Positions 6,511-7,933 of a stretch of DNA of 7,933 nucleotides are shown here, piece by piece (the stretch's first letter is position 1; every line of letters begins with the position of its first letter). The notes beneath the pieces are model-generated. The model was not told the origin of the DNA. It did no database searches and worked only from the letters and a program-made list of their open reading frames with translations. A program made the position numbers and the translations under genes. The stretch lies in the NCBI GenBank assembly GCA_016303035.1, contig JAEDML010000056.1, positions 1 to 7,933 on the forward strand, written 5' to 3'. This stretch comes from Clostridiaceae bacterium (lineage in GTDB: Bacteria; Bacillota; Clostridia; Oscillospirales; Acutalibacteraceae).

Positions 6511-6527
6511 TGGAGCTGTAAATATAA

Positions 6528-7933
6528 ATGATTCTGTTTTCGGATGTATTCGGTTTATGTTTAAAAAATGAAATACCTGAGGGGTTAACGGATGCCGAGG
6601 TAAAAAATTGCAGCCTTGATCTTGATAACCGCAACTTGTGCGCACAGGTTTATACCGATAAATATATTACGGGAAGTACATATCTTGAGCTTTGTGGAAG
6701 AATAAAGCAGTCGTTAAGGCTTGATAATTTAGAGCTTGATTTTACATTTGCGCCGAACGCCTTCTGTGCCGATGCGTGCGCTGACATTGCGGAGGAACTG
6801 AAACGCAAAAACGCCGCTTTAAACGGCTATTTCAATTCGGCTGAATATGAGGTTAAGCAAAACAGCGTTGTAATTACTTTAAAATTCGGCGGTTTTGAAG
6901 TTATTAAAAACAGTAGCTTTGAAAAGGATTTTAAGGCGACGGTAAAGCACAGATTTTCAAGGGAGGTTGAACTTTCCTTCGGCGGTCAGCTTAAAGATGT
7001 GGAAATCGAGCTTCCGCCCGTGAGCGAGGCTCCGTCTGAACGCCGCGAAAGCAATTCGGTAAAATCCCAAAAGCCCAATGCAGAGCGGCAAATTAAATTT
7101 GAAAAAAGGGATACCCGTCCCGAAAACGGATTTGTTTATCTTGACAACCCCAAGCTTTTTTACGGCAGAAGTATAGACAGTAATGTTAAGCAGATGATAG
7201 ATATTACTGATGTGGACACAGAAATCTGCTGTTGGGGCGAGGTGTTTGATAGGGAGGACCGCACCGTAAAAACAAAGCGCGGCGACAGAATAATAGTAAA
7301 TTTCTGCTTCAGCGACCAGACAAATTCGCTTTATGCAACCCTTTTTGTCGACCCCAAGCATATAGGCGATATAGCGCCACTTAAAAACGGAGCATATGTG
7401 CTTATAAACGGTACATATGAGTTTGATAACTACAAAAAAGAATTCGTGGTACATCCGCGCGCTATGGCGCTTTTGCAGAAATATACCGAAACCGACGGGC
7501 ACGAAGGCGAAAAACGCGTTGAACTGCACTGCCATACGAATATGTCCGCTAAGGATGCGACCTCTTCTGCGGCTTCTATTGTCCGTCAGGCGTATAACTG
7601 GGGGCATAAGGCCGTTGCAATTACCGACCACGGCGTTGTTCAGGCATATCCGTCGGCGGCGGGCGAGGTTAAGGCCATCCGCAAAAGCGGCGGGGAATTT
7701 AAGGTTATTTACGGCGTAGAATGTTATTTTGTTGACGATACAATAAACGATATAAGCAAGCTGAACGCTAAGGAAATAGCTAAAATCCGATATCATCAAA
7801 TAATACTTGTAAAGAATCTTACGGGGCTTAAAAATCTTTACAAGCTGGTATCCGAAGCACATATTCACGATTTCCACGGCAGACCTATAACCCTCCGCAG
7901 TAAGCTTGATTCTATGCGCGAGGGACTGATTAT
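6528..7933 (+). CDS. polC: DNA polymerase III alpha subunit, PolC (Gram-positive type), N-terminal 468 codons (runs off right edge)
   Basis: The frame opened by ATG 6528 stays open to the window end. PolC is the essential replicative polymerase of low-GC Gram-positives, and only its N-terminal third is visible. Residues 1-160 form the poorly conserved N-terminal domain. A charged, proline-containing linker covers about 163-201. FVYLDNPKLFYGRSI follows, and then an OB-fold domain at about 230-315 (WGEVFDRE, then RIIVNFCFSDQTNSLYATLF). The PHP domain starts with RVELHCHTNMSAKDA (H334, H336) and continues through AITDHGVVQAYPSA (D367, H368) and YGVECYFVDD. The order OB fold then PHP, with the proofreading exonuclease expected just beyond the edge, distinguishes PolC from DnaE. 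The Shine-Dalgarno TGGAG (6511-6515) is a rather long 12 bases from the ATG. Seventeen bases separate it from ispG, with no terminator. Confidence 0.95.
   Translation, partial: MILFSDVFGLCLKNEIPEGLTDAEVKNCSLDLDNRNLCAQVYTDKYITGSTYLELCGRIKQSLRLDNLELDFTFAPNAFCADACADIAEELKRKNAALNGYFNSAEYEVKQNSVVITLKFGGFEVIKNSSFEKDFKATVKHRFSREVELSFGGQLKDVEIELPPVSEAPSERRESNSVKSQKPNAERQIKFEKRDTRPENGFVYLDNPKLFYGRSIDSNVKQMIDITDVDTEICCWGEVFDREDRTVKTKRGDRIIVNFCFSDQTNSLYATLFVDPKHIGDIAPLKNGAYVLINGTYEFDNYKKEFVVHPRAMALLQKYTETDGHEGEKRVELHCHTNMSAKDATSSAASIVRQAYNWGHKAVAITDHGVVQAYPSAAGEVKAIRKSGGEFKVIYGVECYFVDDTINDISKLNAKEIAKIRYHQIILVKNLTGLKNLYKLVSEAHIHDFHGRPITLRSKLDSMREGLI

Noticed and set aside
6510..6521. Tiny open frame ATG-GAG-CTG-TAA overlapping the ispG stop
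   Set aside because: It has three codons and no ribosome binding site of its own. The GGAG in it serves better as the polC Shine-Dalgarno.
6957..7877. A 306-codon open frame on the minus strand opposite polC
   Set aside because: It lies entirely antisense to a well-recognised PolC frame, shows no family motif, and its composition follows from the complement of polC codons. It is a shadow frame.

Overview
This window is a housekeeping gene cluster from a low-to-moderate GC member of the Firmicutes, most likely a Clostridia/Oscillospiraceae-type anaerobe. Three things point there: the gene order pyrH-frr-uppS-cdsA-dxr-rseP-ispG-polC, the presence of the Gram-positive replicative polymerase PolC, and Shine-Dalgarno-led, tightly packed genes. 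This placement is inferred from gene content and order; no rRNA or other taxonomic marker is present.

Layout. Positions 1-170 hold, on the minus strand, the start of a gene running off the left edge. Its 56 visible residues resemble the N-terminus of Wzz/YveK-type polysaccharide chain-length regulators. Positions 171-323 are an A/T-rich divergent intergenic region with one promoter facing each way, and an imperfect inverted repeat that contains both -35 boxes. From 324 to the right edge eight plus-strand genes follow with gaps of at most about 60 bases: pyrH (UMP kinase), frr (ribosome recycling factor), a hairpin with a T-tract, uppS (undecaprenyl diphosphate synthase), cdsA (CDP-diglyceride synthase), dxr (DXP reductoisomerase), rseP (site-2 intramembrane protease), ispG (HMBPP synthase) and the first 468 codons of polC (DNA polymerase III alpha, PolC type; cut by the right edge).

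The genes tie together UTP/CTP supply (pyrH), translation recycling (frr), the MEP isoprenoid pathway (dxr, ispG), the undecaprenyl lipid carrier made from isoprenoids (uppS), phospholipid precursor synthesis (cdsA), membrane proteolysis (rseP) and chromosome replication (polC). The only clear internal punctuation is the frr-uppS hairpin, which may separate a nucleotide/translation part from an envelope/replication part.

I found no mobile element, CRISPR array, tRNA, rRNA or novel defence system. The points worth a second look are regulatory (divergent promoter with inverted repeat, frr-uppS attenuator), start-codon questions (uppS, rseP), and the uncoupling of pyrH from rpsB-tsf next to a polysaccharide gene.
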